Below, piece by piece: positions 1 to 7,974 of a DNA stretch of 23,674 nt. Source of the stretch: an uncultured Bacilli bacterium (lineage in GTDB: Bacteria; Bacillota_I; Bacilli_A; RF39; UBA660); the NCBI GenBank assembly GCA_947630415.1, contig CANRHM010000009.1, forward strand, positions 1 to 23,674, read 5' to 3'. Under the pieces are notes generated by a model that was not told where the DNA came from, searched no databases, and worked only from the letters and a program-made list of their open reading frames with translations. Made by a program: the position numbers and the translations under genes. Each line of letters starts with the position of its first letter. Position 1 is the stretch's first letter.

Positions 1-896
1 GCATTATAAACATCGCTTACTTCGGCTCTAGTCGGTCTTTTTTCTTCTTCCATCGACGCCAACATTTCGGTAGAGACTAATCCAATTTTGTTTGCTTGAT
101 GAACTTTCGCAATGACTTTCTTTTGAATACCTGGAAGTTTTTCAATTGGAAGTTCTACGCCTAAATCGCCTCTTGCAATCATGATGCCATCGGATAGTTC
201 AATGATTTGATCTAAATCGTCTAAACAATATTCGTTTTCAATCTTCGTAATTAACTGAATATGGTCGTTATTGTTTTCAATCAATAAATCCGTTACTTCC
301 AACACATCGTTTTTATTACGAACAAAAGATAAAGCAAGGAAATCGATATTTTCCTGTATGGCAAATAAAATATCTTCTTTGTTTCGTTCGTTTAAATAAT
401 CAAGCGAGTTAGATAGTTTTGGAATGTGGACGGTCTCATGACTATAGATAAGTCCTTCTTCTTCCACCATTCCTTTTAACGTAACGGTATTTTTCTCTTT
501 GATTTTGACTTTCACTTTTCCACTATTGAAAAGGAGTATGTCCCCTACTTTGATATCTTTTAACAAATTGGGATAGAGTACCGTTATTTTTTCTTCGCTT
601 CCTACAACAGATTCATTGGTAAGAATGATTTCACTTTTGGCTTTTAAAAAGACTTTTCCATTACTGATGGTACCTACTCTTACTTCAGGTCCTCTATTAT
701 CAAACATGATACCAATCGTCTTACCTAGTTCTTTTTCTAATTCATGAATCCTTTGAATCACATCATGACAAAAGGAATTAGCAAGTCTTCCTAGATCAAA
801 TCTTGCTACATCCATTCCTTTTAAAATCATATCACGAAGTACTTCGGTACTACTAGAACTGGGTCCTATACTGCAGACCACTTTCGTTTTCTTCAT
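1..896 (-). CDS. Pyruvate kinase, divergent copy (C-terminal part cut off by window edge)
   Basis: By family this enzyme converts phosphoenolpyruvate and ADP to pyruvate and ATP in the cytoplasm. About 298 codons are visible; the rest lies left of the window. The start at 896 (MKKTKVVCSIGPSS) follows a strong AGGAGG site. Conserved parts include the GPSS start, the LSFVR strand, the TKIEN lysine/glutamate pair, the IARGDLGVE loop and RPTRAEVSDV. The active site is altered, however. The usual VARxNFSHG reads VARFDLGRL near residues 31-39, so the Asn, Ser and His positions are Asp, Gly and Arg. The usual DTKGPE reads DNRGPE, and ATQMLESM reads STEMLASM. These replacements hit the potassium and nucleotide/phosphate-binding residues. 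It is surely of the pyruvate kinase fold; whether it is catalytic, or a second regulatory copy, is open. An intrinsic terminator separates it from murC upstream. Confidence 0.9.
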   Translation of the reverse strand, partial: MKKTKVVCSIGPSSSSTEVLRDMILKGMDVARFDLGRLANSFCHDVIQRIHELEKELGKTIGIMFDNRGPEVRVGTISNGKVFLKAKSEIILTNESVVGSEEKITVLYPNLLKDIKVGDILLFNSGKVKVKIKEKNTVTLKGMVEEEGLIYSHETVHIPKLSNSLDYLNERNKEDILFAIQENIDFLALSFVRNKNDVLEVTDLLIENNNDHIQLITKIENEYCLDDLDQIIELSDGIMIARGDLGVELPIEKLPGIQKKVIAKVHQANKIGLVSTEMLASMEEEKRPTRAEVSDVYN

Positions 897-930
897 ACGA
901 GCCTCCTATTATTTACTTTAATTATAAAAC

Positions 931-970
931 AAAAAGAAAAAGAACACAAATAAAATAAAGGTTCTTTTTT
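931..970 (-). terminator. Probable intrinsic terminator of murC
   Basis: A 9-bp inverted repeat (937-945 with 961-969, AAAAAGAAC/GTTCTTTTT) lies directly after the murC stop. A T-rich run follows on the minus strand. The loop of 15 nt is long and the stem AT-rich, so strength is uncertain. Confidence 0.5.
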
Positions 971-974
971 CCAT

Positions 975-2294
975 TTAACATTCATTTAATGCTTGTAATC
1001 TATTTTTAAAAGCATCTTCGATTAAATAGATATGGGTACAACTCATAAAACAGAAAACCGCGTTTTTATGTTTTAGAAGCGTATCTACTTCACTGATACT
1101 GATTTTGTGACCATTTTTTAATTTAGCAATAATGTTATCACTCGACACTCCTACAAAATCACTTGCTTTTTCACGGTCCGAATCAATATCCATGACATAG
1201 GCTACATCTGCTTTATCTAGAGCGATTACAAAATCGCTTTCTAATTCTTTGGTACGGGAATACGTGTTGGGAAGAAAGATCGCAACGATTTCCCGGTTTG
1301 GATATTTTTGTCTTGCAGCTTCTAGGGTTACTCTAATTTCGGTTGGATGATGCGCATAGTCGTCAATTATAATTTCCCCATTGATTTTTTCTTCTTTGAA
1401 TCTTCTTTTAGCACCCTCAAAGGTTTCAAGAGAGGTGTGAATAATTTCTTTACTTACACCGTAGTAATTGGCAAGAATAAGGGCAGCCACACTATTTAGA
1501 ACCATGTGACGTCCATATAACGGCGTATCAAAATGACCAAAGAAAGTATCTTTTTGATAGACATCAAACTTACTTCCTTGACTGGTTAGTTCTAGATTTT
1601 TAATGATGTAATCATTATCTTCGTTAAAACCATAGTAAATCGTTTGAAGATAGGTTTTAATTTTTCTTACATTTAAGTCGTCACCACACATGACCACTAA
1701 CCCTTTGGCTTTATTGACAAACGTATTGAAGGTCGCAATAATATCTTCAATGCCGTTATAGCATTCGGTATGTTCAAGTTCGATATTCGTTAAAATGACG
1801 TTGGTGGGATGATACGCAAGAAACGTTTTTTGATACTCACAGGATTCAATGACAAATAGACGATTTTTCTTATCAGCAAAACCACTTCCATCCCCTACAA
1901 AGTAATTACAACCGATACTATTTCCTAAAATATGGGAAAGAAGTAGAGAAGTCGTTGTCTTGCCATGGGTACCACATACAGAAGTCGTCTCAAATAATGT
2001 CGTAAGATGTCCTAGAAGATCATTATAACCTTGAATTTCAAGACCTAAATTCTTAACTCTTTGTAACTCTTTGTGGTCACTTGGAACCGCCTTCGAAAAG
2101 GTTACAATCGTATCTTTTTCTAACGGTGCACTTCCATCGTAATAGATCGGAATATTTCTTTTTTTAAGACCTACTTCGGTATATTTCTCTTCTTTAGCAT
2201 CGTCGTAGCCTACCACTTCATTTCCTAAATCATATAAGATTTGAGCTAACGTACTCATACCGGATCCTTTAATACCAATACAATAATACTTCAT
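975..2294 (-). CDS. murC: UDP-N-acetylmuramate--L-alanine ligase MurC
   Basis: Cytoplasmic ATP-dependent ligase that adds L-alanine to UDP-N-acetylmuramic acid, the first amino-acid step of the peptidoglycan stem peptide. At 439 residues it has normal family length. The N-terminal Rossmann part carries GIKGSGMSTLA (residues 7-17). The ATP P-loop is GTHGKTTTS (108-116), and the DDYAHHPTEI segment near residue 310 marks the Mur ligase C-terminal domain. The start at 2294 has an AAGGTAGG ribosome site about 7 nt upstream. It stands as a single gene between two terminators rather than in a dcw cluster, a common position for murC in Bacillota. The family call is firm; MurC is preferred over Mpl or other Mur ligases because of the SGMS and AHHPTE motifs together. 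Confidence 0.95.
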   Translation of the reverse strand: MKYYCIGIKGSGMSTLAQILYDLGNEVVGYDDAKEEKYTEVGLKKRNIPIYYDGSAPLEKDTIVTFSKAVPSDHKELQRVKNLGLEIQGYNDLLGHLTTLFETTSVCGTHGKTTTSLLLSHILGNSIGCNYFVGDGSGFADKKNRLFVIESCEYQKTFLAYHPTNVILTNIELEHTECYNGIEDIIATFNTFVNKAKGLVVMCGDDLNVRKIKTYLQTIYYGFNEDNDYIIKNLELTSQGSKFDVYQKDTFFGHFDTPLYGRHMVLNSVAALILANYYGVSKEIIHTSLETFEGAKRRFKEEKINGEIIIDDYAHHPTEIRVTLEAARQKYPNREIVAIFLPNTYSRTKELESDFVIALDKADVAYVMDIDSDREKASDFVGVSSDNIIAKLKNGHKISISEVDTLLKHKNAVFCFMSCTHIYLIEDAFKNRLQALNEC

Positions 2295-2324
2295 ATCTTT
2301 ACCTACCTTCTATCTACTATATTA

Positions 2325-2360
2325 CCACAAAAAGAAAAAGAAGACTAATTTTCTTCTTTT
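2325..2360 (-). terminator. Intrinsic terminator built into the 3' end of the zinc-ribbon gene
   Basis: A perfect 9-bp stem (2336-2344 with 2352-2360) has a 7-nt loop that includes the stop codon of the zinc-ribbon gene. A T-rich tract follows on the minus strand. The right arm is coding sequence. Confidence 0.7.
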
Positions 2361-2527
2361 GGTTGATTATTTTGATGTGCTGCTTTCTTTTTTTCACGGC
2401 AAGCTTTACATCTTTTTGGTTCATTCGTGAAACCTTTTTCATGATAAAAAGCTTGTTCACCTGCAGTGAAAACAAATTCTTCACCACAATCTACGCACGT
2501 GATTGTTTTGTCTTGAAATTCAGGCAT
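2345..2527 (-). CDS. Small zinc-ribbon domain protein
   Basis: A 60-residue protein with two Cys pairs, CVDC (11-14) and CKAC (40-43), spaced as in the 'probable zinc-ribbon' family of Bacillota (zinc_ribbon_4/zf-Tbcl type). A conserved FTxGEQxFYxxKGF stretch lies between them and the C-terminus is lysine-rich. It is expected to bind one structural zinc; its partner is unknown, with nucleic acid or protein contact possible. The start is decided by a strong AAGGAGGGAG site. That site begins at the stop codon of the 37-codon ORF just upstream, so the two are probably co-transcribed and translationally coupled. Confidence 0.8.
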   Translation of the reverse strand: MPEFQDKTITCVDCGEEFVFTAGEQAFYHEKGFTNEPKRCKACREKKKAAHQNNQPKEEN

Positions 2528-2544
2528 TCTTTCTCCCTCCTTAA

Positions 2545-2658
2545 TTAAAAATGTGGATCGTTATTTCTTAATCGTTTTTCTAATCTTTTTTGGAAGAAAG
2601 AGAAATCGGTTAAAATAGTATCCAGTGAATTATCACCATCCGTGTATTTTCTATCCAT
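2545..2658 (-). CDS. Short 37-residue hypothetical protein upstream of the zinc-ribbon gene
   Basis: An open frame of 37 codons begins MDRKYTDGDNSLD and ends RNNDPHF, charged and hydrophilic with a predicted helix (FFQKRLEKRLRN). It is not one I recognise. Its TAA runs into the AAGGAGGG site of the zinc-ribbon gene. A good promoter (TTGCAT, 18 bp, TATAAT) sits so close that the transcript would start about 5-7 nt before the ATG, and no Shine-Dalgarno sequence is visible. If real, it would be translated from an almost leaderless mRNA. The alternative is a non-coding leader of the zinc-ribbon gene. Confidence 0.5.
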   Translation of the reverse strand: MDRKYTDGDNSLDTILTDFSFFQKRLEKRLRNNDPHF

Positions 2659-2670
2659 TACACAAGTATG

Positions 2671-2700
2671 ATTATAACACATCTATTAAAACTTATGCAA
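2671..2700 (-). promoter_or_regulatory. Sigma-A type promoter for the small ORF/zinc-ribbon unit
   Basis: Minus-strand TTGCAT (2695-2700) and TATAAT (2671-2676) are separated by 18 bp. It is divergent from the promoter of the radical-SAM gene, whose TATACT -10 lies at 2727-2732. Confidence 0.6.
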
Positions 2701-2756
2701 GAGTGAGTTTTAAAAGAACTTTGTGTTATACTATTTATAAGAAAGAAGGAAAAAAG

Positions 2757-3653
2757 ATGGCAAAAGAGTTGGATTGTTGTACCCTTTGTCCTAGAAATTG
2801 TAAAGTGAATCGCAATAAGGGTGAAAAAGGTTTTTGTGGGGCTGGAAATAAATTAAAGGTGGGAAGATGTGCACCCCACTTTTGGGAAGAACCTTGTATT
2901 TCAGGAACTAAGGGAAGTGGTACGATTTTCTTTTCCTACTGCAATTTGAAATGTATCTATTGCCAAAACTATGAATTATCCGAAGAAGCTAAAGGAAAAG
3001 AAATTACCATTACGCATTTTAGCGAACTTTGTTTAGAGCTCGAGAAAAAAGGATGCCATAATATTAATTTAGTTACCCCCACCCATTATGTGCCATTGAT
3101 TATTAAAGGAATTAAGAAAGCAAGACGCATGGGTTTATCGATTCCTATTGTCTATAATACTTCAGGGTATGAGTCCAAAGAGACCATTGCTTCTTTAAAA
3201 GGAATCGTCGATATCTATCTTACGGATTTTAAATACTATTATGATTATCTAGGATTAGACTACTCTACTTGTCCTAATTATTTCGCTTATGCAAGTGAAG
3301 CCTTAGAAGAGATGTATAAACAAGTAGGAGATCCTATTTTTGATAAAGATGGAATTCTTCAAAAAGGAATTATTGTAAGACATTTGATTCTACCGGGGCA
3401 CACTTTTGATTCTAAGAAAGTTTTAGAGTATCTCTATAACACGTATCAAGACCATATATTTATTTCCATTATGAATCAATATACGGTCGTAAGAACTTGT
3501 AAGTATCCCGCACTAAATCGATCGATTACCAAGGAAGAATACAATGAAGTCGTTAATTATGCTGTCAACTTAGGCATAAAAAATGGTTTCATCCAAGAAG
3601 ATGAAACCGATAAGACCAGTTTTATTCCTAGTTTTAATGGAGAAGGTGTTTAG
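2757..3653 (+). CDS. Radical SAM protein, PflX/PflA-like
   Basis: A 298-residue protein of the PflX group (COG1313), homologues of pyruvate formate-lyase activating enzyme. The radical-SAM cluster motif is CNLKCIYC (Cys 62, 66, 69). An extra N-terminal Cys set (CCTLCPRNC, residues 7-15, plus Cys27 and Cys38) may hold a second Fe-S cluster. It would cleave S-adenosylmethionine to make a 5'-deoxyadenosyl radical; the target is not known for this group. The frame is open 44 codons further upstream. I choose ATG 2757 because AGAAGGAAAAAAG precedes it and a TATACT -10 element (2727-2732) lies inside the upstream extension. It converges with the next minus-strand gene and their stop codons overlap (TTAG at 3650-3653). 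Confidence 0.85.
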   Translation: MAKELDCCTLCPRNCKVNRNKGEKGFCGAGNKLKVGRCAPHFWEEPCISGTKGSGTIFFSYCNLKCIYCQNYELSEEAKGKEITITHFSELCLELEKKGCHNINLVTPTHYVPLIIKGIKKARRMGLSIPIVYNTSGYESKETIASLKGIVDIYLTDFKYYYDYLGLDYSTCPNYFAYASEALEEMYKQVGDPIFDKDGILQKGIIVRHLILPGHTFDSKKVLEYLYNTYQDHIFISIMNQYTVVRTCKYPALNRSITKEEYNEVVNYAVNLGIKNGFIQEDETDKTSFIPSFNGEGV

Positions 3654-3874
3654 TCCTTCTTTTTTGTATCTGTTATTTCAAGTGAAGAACGGTAACGAAT
3701 AAGAATCGATGTTAAGAGAAAAAGAACAAGTGGTATCCAAAGAGATACTTTTTTAAATAAGGATAGAACCGATAATACAATAACCGAAAGTGATAAAAGC
3801 ATAATCAAAATACGTAAGATTTTTCTTATCTTATAGTTTTTATAGTGAATATCTAAAATATTATCTTTTTTCAT
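3650..3874 (-). CDS. Small two-helix membrane protein, unknown
   Basis: A 74-residue protein with a basic N-terminus, two hydrophobic segments (about 21-40 and 46-60) and a lysine-rich tail. The topology is probably a hairpin with both ends in the cytoplasm. I do not recognise a family. Its ATG lies inside the last codons of mutY (14-nt overlap), which points to translational coupling with the repair operon rather than to a repair role. Confidence 0.65.
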   Translation of the reverse strand: MKKDNILDIHYKNYKIRKILRILIMLLSLSVIVLSVLSLFKKVSLWIPLVLFLLTSILIRYRSSLEITDTKKKD

Positions 3875-4898
3875 CTTTGACTCCTTTTAATATATTTTTA
3901 AATGCGGTAGGAAGTGAATATTTTTCTTTTTCGTCTAGATGCATCCATATTCCATCGTTTTTTTCTTTTAAAGTGACAATATAACTTGCTAAATCCCATT
4001 CTAGATGACTAAAAATGTGCTTGATAGCAGGTCCTTTTTGAAGAGCTTTGATTTGGTAATTTTCATCTTCCAAATAGGCTTTCGCTTCTTTTTTTGATAA
4101 ATGACCTAAGACGTTAGGAAGTTCATAAAGGGATGCAAGAAGTCCTTTTTCATCTCTTTTTTGAAGTAATACTTGATCTTGATAGGTAAGTACAAAAACC
4201 GTTCTTTTTTCTTTTCGTTTGGTTGTTTTACTACTTTTAACGGGAAGAAGATCTTGTTTTCCTTCTTTATAAGCAAGACAAGCATCTTTTAAAGGACAAA
4301 CGTCACATTTAGGTGTCGTATTGGGCAAACAAATAAGAGCACCTAGTTCCATCAAGGCTTGATTGAAATCCCTTACCCGGTCGGGAAGAAGTGGAATGAT
4401 TTCATTCTTTATTTTCTCTTTGGTTTCTTCTTTCGCAATATCGGAGTAATCAAGGGTTAATCTTGTAATTACACGTAAAACATTCCCATCGACGCAAGGA
4501 ATTTTTTGATTATAAGCAATGGAGAGAATGGCTCCAGCCGTATAAGCACCGATTCCTGGTAACTTGGTGATTTCTTCGTAAGAATTTGGAATAATACCAT
4601 GGTAATCACGCACTACGATTTCAGCCATCTTCTTCATGTTTCTTGCTCTATTGTAATAGCCTAGTCCTTCCCATAATTTTAATAAGGTATCCATATCGAC
4701 ATTTGCTAAATCTTGAATAGTAGGAAGTCTTTTCATAAAACGATTGAAGTAGTCAATAGCTTGGTCTACTCTAGTCTGTTGTAACATGATTTCAGAAACC
4801 CAGGTCTTGTAGGGATGAATTTCTTCTCGCCAAGGAAGAATTCGCTTGTTTTGATCGTACCAAGCTAAAAGTGGCATAACGATATTTTCTTTGTTCAC
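3861..4898 (-). CDS. mutY: A/G-specific adenine glycosylase MutY
   Basis: Removes adenine mispaired with 8-oxoguanine or guanine in DNA. At 345 residues it has normal length. Catalytic residues are visible: Glu36 in SEIMLQQT and Asp137 in CVDGNVLR, with the helix-hairpin-helix LPGIGAYTAG (113-122). The [4Fe-4S] loop has Cys 190, 198, 201 and 207, the first gap being seven residues. The C-terminal third is the Nudix-like 8-oxoG recognition domain, with the FSHLEWDL signature. It lies 1 nt after the stop of the family-6 glycosylase gene, so the two form a base-excision repair operon. Confidence 0.95.
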   Translation of the reverse strand: MNKENIVMPLLAWYDQNKRILPWREEIHPYKTWVSEIMLQQTRVDQAIDYFNRFMKRLPTIQDLANVDMDTLLKLWEGLGYYNRARNMKKMAEIVVRDYHGIIPNSYEEITKLPGIGAYTAGAILSIAYNQKIPCVDGNVLRVITRLTLDYSDIAKEETKEKIKNEIIPLLPDRVRDFNQALMELGALICLPNTTPKCDVCPLKDACLAYKEGKQDLLPVKSSKTTKRKEKRTVFVLTYQDQVLLQKRDEKGLLASLYELPNVLGHLSKKEAKAYLEDENYQIKALQKGPAIKHIFSHLEWDLASYIVTLKEKNDGIWMHLDEKEKYSLPTAFKNILKGVKDEKR

Positions 4899-4899
4899 G

Positions 4900-5400
4900 C
4901 TATTTCCTTCCTTCTATTAAATATTGTCTATAAATTTGAATTAAGGCGTCTATCGTATAGTTTCCTTTATTACTAGCACTAGTTGAGGGAAGATAAGTTG
5001 CTTCCATCTTAGTAATTGGATAAAGATAAGTATAATAAAGATTATAGGCCTTCTTCCCGGTTGTAAAAATCTTTTCAATGGAAGTTTTCTTTAGGAGTGA
5101 TTTAATATCGACCGGTTCTACTTCTTTGATACTTTCATCTTTACTTCCTGTAATCACACAACTTTGAACGACATCCCATAAAGCAATTTTTTCATTTGTT
5201 AATAATTGTTTTTTGTCTTCTAATGTGGATATGGGAGCATTATAAAGACTCCCTAGGATCGTCCAAAAGCGATTACTTTTGTGCATGTAATAAAAGTTTG
5301 CTTCTCTAGACTTTACCGAAGGAAAACTGCCTAAAATTAAAATCTTACTATCTTTTCGATAGAAAGCAGGAAAACTGTGGATAACTTTTTCTTCTTTCAT
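4900..5400 (-). CDS. Hypoxanthine/uracil-DNA glycosylase, UDG family 6
   Basis: A 166-residue member of the Mug/TDG-like superfamily. The pattern of HSFPAFY, LILGSFPSVKS (22-32), an NRFW helix, ALWDVV and the late LPSTSASN loop matches the hypoxanthine-DNA glycosylase group (COG3663). It is expected to excise hypoxanthine left by adenine deamination. The usual LPSTSPAN is LPSTSASN here, a mild deviation in the minor-groove loop. It is the first gene of the glycosylase-mutY-membrane protein unit. The start at 5400 follows AGGGAGAAAAGC. The promoter is not obvious, because the terminator of the DUF308 gene lies just upstream. Confidence 0.85.
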   Translation of the reverse strand: MKEEKVIHSFPAFYRKDSKILILGSFPSVKSREANFYYMHKSNRFWTILGSLYNAPISTLEDKKQLLTNEKIALWDVVQSCVITGSKDESIKEVEPVDIKSLLKKTSIEKIFTTGKKAYNLYYTYLYPITKMEATYLPSTSASNKGNYTIDALIQIYRQYLIEGRK

Positions 5401-5411
5401 GCTTTTCTCCC

Positions 5412-5439
5412 TAGAAAAAAAGAAAGGAGTTCTTTCTTT
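5412..5439 (-). terminator. Intrinsic terminator of the DUF308 gene
   Basis: An 8-bp inverted repeat (5419-5426 with 5432-5439, AAAGAAAG/CTTTCTTT) has a 5-nt loop. A T tract follows on the minus strand, placed between the DUF308 stop and the glycosylase start. Confidence 0.6.
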
Positions 5440-5444
5440 CGTTT

Positions 5445-6143
5445 TTATTTATTTTTTTTAGTATTCTTTTTTGTATTTTTCTTTTTTGGTTTTTCATCTA
5501 CAATTTCTGCATCTTTTACATCTTCATCCGCACTACTCAAAGCACGGTCGATTGCATTTTCTGCTTCATTGACAGCGCCTGCAAAATCACGTACTCGTTT
5601 TTTAAGAAGGAAGGCATTGACTAGGTCGACCACGGCATAGAAAGCAATGATACCTCCTAAGATTTGAGTAATAACTTCCATTCCTCTAAACGGATTAAAG
5701 ATGAAGAGAATTCCACAAATAAGGGTTAAAATGGCAAGGATTAACGTTGGAAGTCCACTTTCTTTGTTGTATTGACGAATCGTTAAGGCATATTGAATTT
5801 TAGTTACACTATTGATGACCATCCAAATACCTAAAACCAAAGGTAAAATACTAGCAATCGCTTTGGTATTAATCATTAATAGAGATCCTGCAATTAAACA
5901 AATAACACCATAGATTAAATCGAATGTAAAATAGTTTCGCATGACTTCGTTTTTACTATTTTGAAAATAACGAATAAAAGCAAAAACTCCCGCTACAATG
6001 ATACCAATTCCAATAATCATCGAAATAGCGGTTAAAATCTCGGTTGGATAAGTCATTAGTAAAATACCAATCACAATCAAGGCAATCGAAGTTAGTAAAC
6101 TATTCCACCAAACTTTGTTAAATTCATTTTTTAATTCTTTCAT
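5445..6143 (-). CDS. DUF308/HdeD-family membrane protein
   Basis: A 232-residue polytopic membrane protein with about six hydrophobic helices in three helix pairs (roughly 14-58, 70-116, 128-176). This matches the DUF308 repeats of the HdeD acid-resistance family. The GIxIxxGIxxFIRYF and GIWMVINSVTKIQYAL stretches are typical. The cytoplasmic C-terminal tail is acidic and then very rich in Lys and Asn (KKKNTKKNTKKNK). The molecular role of the family is not settled. The ribosome site is weak (GGAG about 10 nt upstream). It follows the six-gene array in the same direction with no obvious terminator between, so read-through from that array is possible. Confidence 0.8.
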   Translation of the reverse strand: MKELKNEFNKVWWNSLLTSIALIVIGILLMTYPTEILTAISMIIGIGIIVAGVFAFIRYFQNSKNEVMRNYFTFDLIYGVICLIAGSLLMINTKAIASILPLVLGIWMVINSVTKIQYALTIRQYNKESGLPTLILAILTLICGILFIFNPFRGMEVITQILGGIIAFYAVVDLVNAFLLKKRVRDFAGAVNEAENAIDRALSSADEDVKDAEIVDEKPKKKNTKKNTKKNK

Positions 6144-6198
6144 TTTTTATCAGCTCCATCTATTACTATTAAACCACAAATAGCTTGTTTTGTAAATC

Positions 6199-7086
6199 TT
6201 ACTTTTTGACTTTTTGGTAACCGGTTGTAATCTTATCGGATGCCAGTTCTAAGCGTTCAATAGCACTATCTAGATAACTACTTACTTCTGGGTTTACACC
6301 TTTTGCTAAGTTCATTCGCTCAATCGCATATGTTAAATCTTTATGAACTCCTTCTTCCCTTCTTGGATTGTTTTCTAATTGTTCATTTGCCATCAATTCT
6401 AAAAAGAACATATCTTCTCTTACCGCACAATCTAAGAATTTTATAACCATTTCATAAGGAAGACAAGATAATAGACAGTATTTTGAAATTAAAACATTTT
6501 GCTCTCTTGCTATACGCCACTCGACTGGTAATATTTGAAACCAAAGAGGATCCCCTATTACAAAATTCCGATCTTTTTGCTTTAATTTACAAGTAGGTGA
6601 AAAATTGTTCGTCATACGAATATATTTTTGGTTGTTCCATTCATAAACTAACTTGCGATTAATTCCTTTGGAGGTAAGTGTATGAAAAGCTTGTCCTAAG
6701 ATAGGTAACTTTTTATTTTGATAGGCTTCTTCTAAAAGCATTCCTTCCCTTCTTGTTACTAATCTTTGAGGATACTCTCCTATCATGACGGAAGTTATAT
6801 CTTTGTTATACGCATCTATATCTTCGATATCCATAACAAGGGGAAATCCACATCCGACATGCGAATGGGAAGAATAAGCGCCATTACAATAGCTTATATA
6901 CGATATTCTTAAATCAGTATCGATCACGGCATCTTTCAATAAATAATTTACATAATTTTCATTGCGATGAGGTTTAAATAAAACGGATGCAAAATCAGTG
7001 AAAGCTGTACATAAATAGGTCTTTTGCTCGTTGTTTGAAAAAGAAGATAGTTCTTTGGTATCCAAAAGTCTTAAATTATATTCCAT
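6199..7086 (-). CDS. Array paralogue 6 (DUF6273-like), uncharacterised
   Basis: A 295-residue soluble protein, last of six tandem paralogues. Shared marks in order: FTDFA (29-33), a Gly/Ser-rich stretch ending in a hydrophobic strand (80-86), GEYPQ (103-107), KYIRM (154-158), WFQILPVEWRI (182-192), LISKYCLLSCLPY (199-211) and a C-terminal helical part ending YQKVKK. The YPQ, PVEWR and LISKY set resembles the DUF6273-type domain of Bacillota; PVEWRI is the closest match in the array. There is no signal peptide or membrane segment. Function is unknown. It sits 13 nt after the stop of paralogue 5. Confidence 0.75.
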   Translation of the reverse strand: MEYNLRLLDTKELSSFSNNEQKTYLCTAFTDFASVLFKPHRNENYVNYLLKDAVIDTDLRISYISYCNGAYSSHSHVGCGFPLVMDIEDIDAYNKDITSVMIGEYPQRLVTRREGMLLEEAYQNKKLPILGQAFHTLTSKGINRKLVYEWNNQKYIRMTNNFSPTCKLKQKDRNFVIGDPLWFQILPVEWRIAREQNVLISKYCLLSCLPYEMVIKFLDCAVREDMFFLELMANEQLENNPRREEGVHKDLTYAIERMNLAKGVNPEVSSYLDSAIERLELASDKITTGYQKVKK

Positions 7087-7099
7087 AAATATACACTCC

Positions 7100-7966
7100 T
7101 TATTTTATTTTCTGATAACTATTTTTGATTTTATAAGCTACTTGATCGGTTCTTTCAAGCGCTGGATACAATAAGTCTTTTAATTCAGGACTTGCTCCAT
7201 AGGATAGTTTTAAACGTTCTTTAATAAAGGCTAAATCTTCATCTATCGAAGATGCTCTTTTTTCTAATTCTTCACTTTTAGCTTCTTCTAGAATGAGGGA
7301 GGCAAACATATCGTTGGTCATAGAAGTAGGTACAAAAGAAAGTGCTTGTTTGGGAGAAAATCCAGAGGCAAGACCATAACGAGAAACTAATAACTTTCTT
7401 TTTTGATCTACGATCCACTCGACGGGACTTACTTTATACCAAACAGGACTTTTCCAATCGACCACAAAATCATTATAGGCTTTGTTAGTCATAAACATAT
7501 TAAAAGGAAGTGTAGAACGAATATATTTTTCTCCTTGAAAATAATAGACAACTGCTCTATTCAACTTTGTATTTTGATCATCCCTACTTTGATTGAGCTC
7601 TGGCGTTGCATACGAAAAACCAGTTGCTTCCAAACGATGATTTTGATAGTGTTCTTCTAGCAAATACGAAGTATAAGTAGAGACTCTTTCTTGGGGATAC
7701 TCTCCTAACATAATAGTCTCAGGAATATTTTTTAACTGCTCTAAATCAGGATCATCAAGGCAAGGCAACACCACACGTTTTTTCTTAGTGTAATCTAGAA
7801 ATTGGCTCTTGGTAGAATAGGCCATGCCTTCATTTAACAGGATTGTAAAATCATCTTCATCTATAATATCTCTAGACATATAATATGCATAGGATGATAT
7901 TTTCCATTTTCTTTTAGATAGCACCGACATCTCATCGGCATTTAATAATCTTAAACTATATTTCAT
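7100..7966 (-). CDS. Array paralogue 5 (DUF6273-like), uncharacterised
   Basis: A 288-residue protein. The N-terminal TDFA mark is degenerate here (YMSRDI at about 29-34), but the array signature is otherwise complete: RVVLPCL strand (64-70), GEYPQ (88-92), KYIRS (147-151), WYKVSPVEW (176-184), LVSRYGLASGF (193-203), a predicted helical DLAFIKERLKL and the final YQKIK. The ribosome site and start lie 8 nt after paralogue 4. Loss of the N-terminal motif suggests that the first subdomain diverges faster than the YPQ/SPVEW core. Confidence 0.75.
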   Translation of the reverse strand: MKYSLRLLNADEMSVLSKRKWKISSYAYYMSRDIIDEDDFTILLNEGMAYSTKSQFLDYTKKKRVVLPCLDDPDLEQLKNIPETIMLGEYPQERVSTYTSYLLEEHYQNHRLEATGFSYATPELNQSRDDQNTKLNRAVVYYFQGEKYIRSTLPFNMFMTNKAYNDFVVDWKSPVWYKVSPVEWIVDQKRKLLVSRYGLASGFSPKQALSFVPTSMTNDMFASLILEEAKSEELEKRASSIDEDLAFIKERLKLSYGASPELKDLLYPALERTDQVAYKIKNSYQKIK

Positions 7967-7974
7967 AGCCTCAC

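Noticed and set aside
2625..2756. 44-codon N-terminal extension of the PflX-like protein
   Set aside because: It has no ribosome site, contains the -10 element of the gene's promoter, and the family begins near the CCTLC cysteines.
5377..5640. Plus-strand open frame rich in Phe and Ser opposite the DUF308 gene
   Set aside because: It is the complement of the Lys/Asn-rich tail of the DUF308 protein, with no ribosome site and low-complexity composition.
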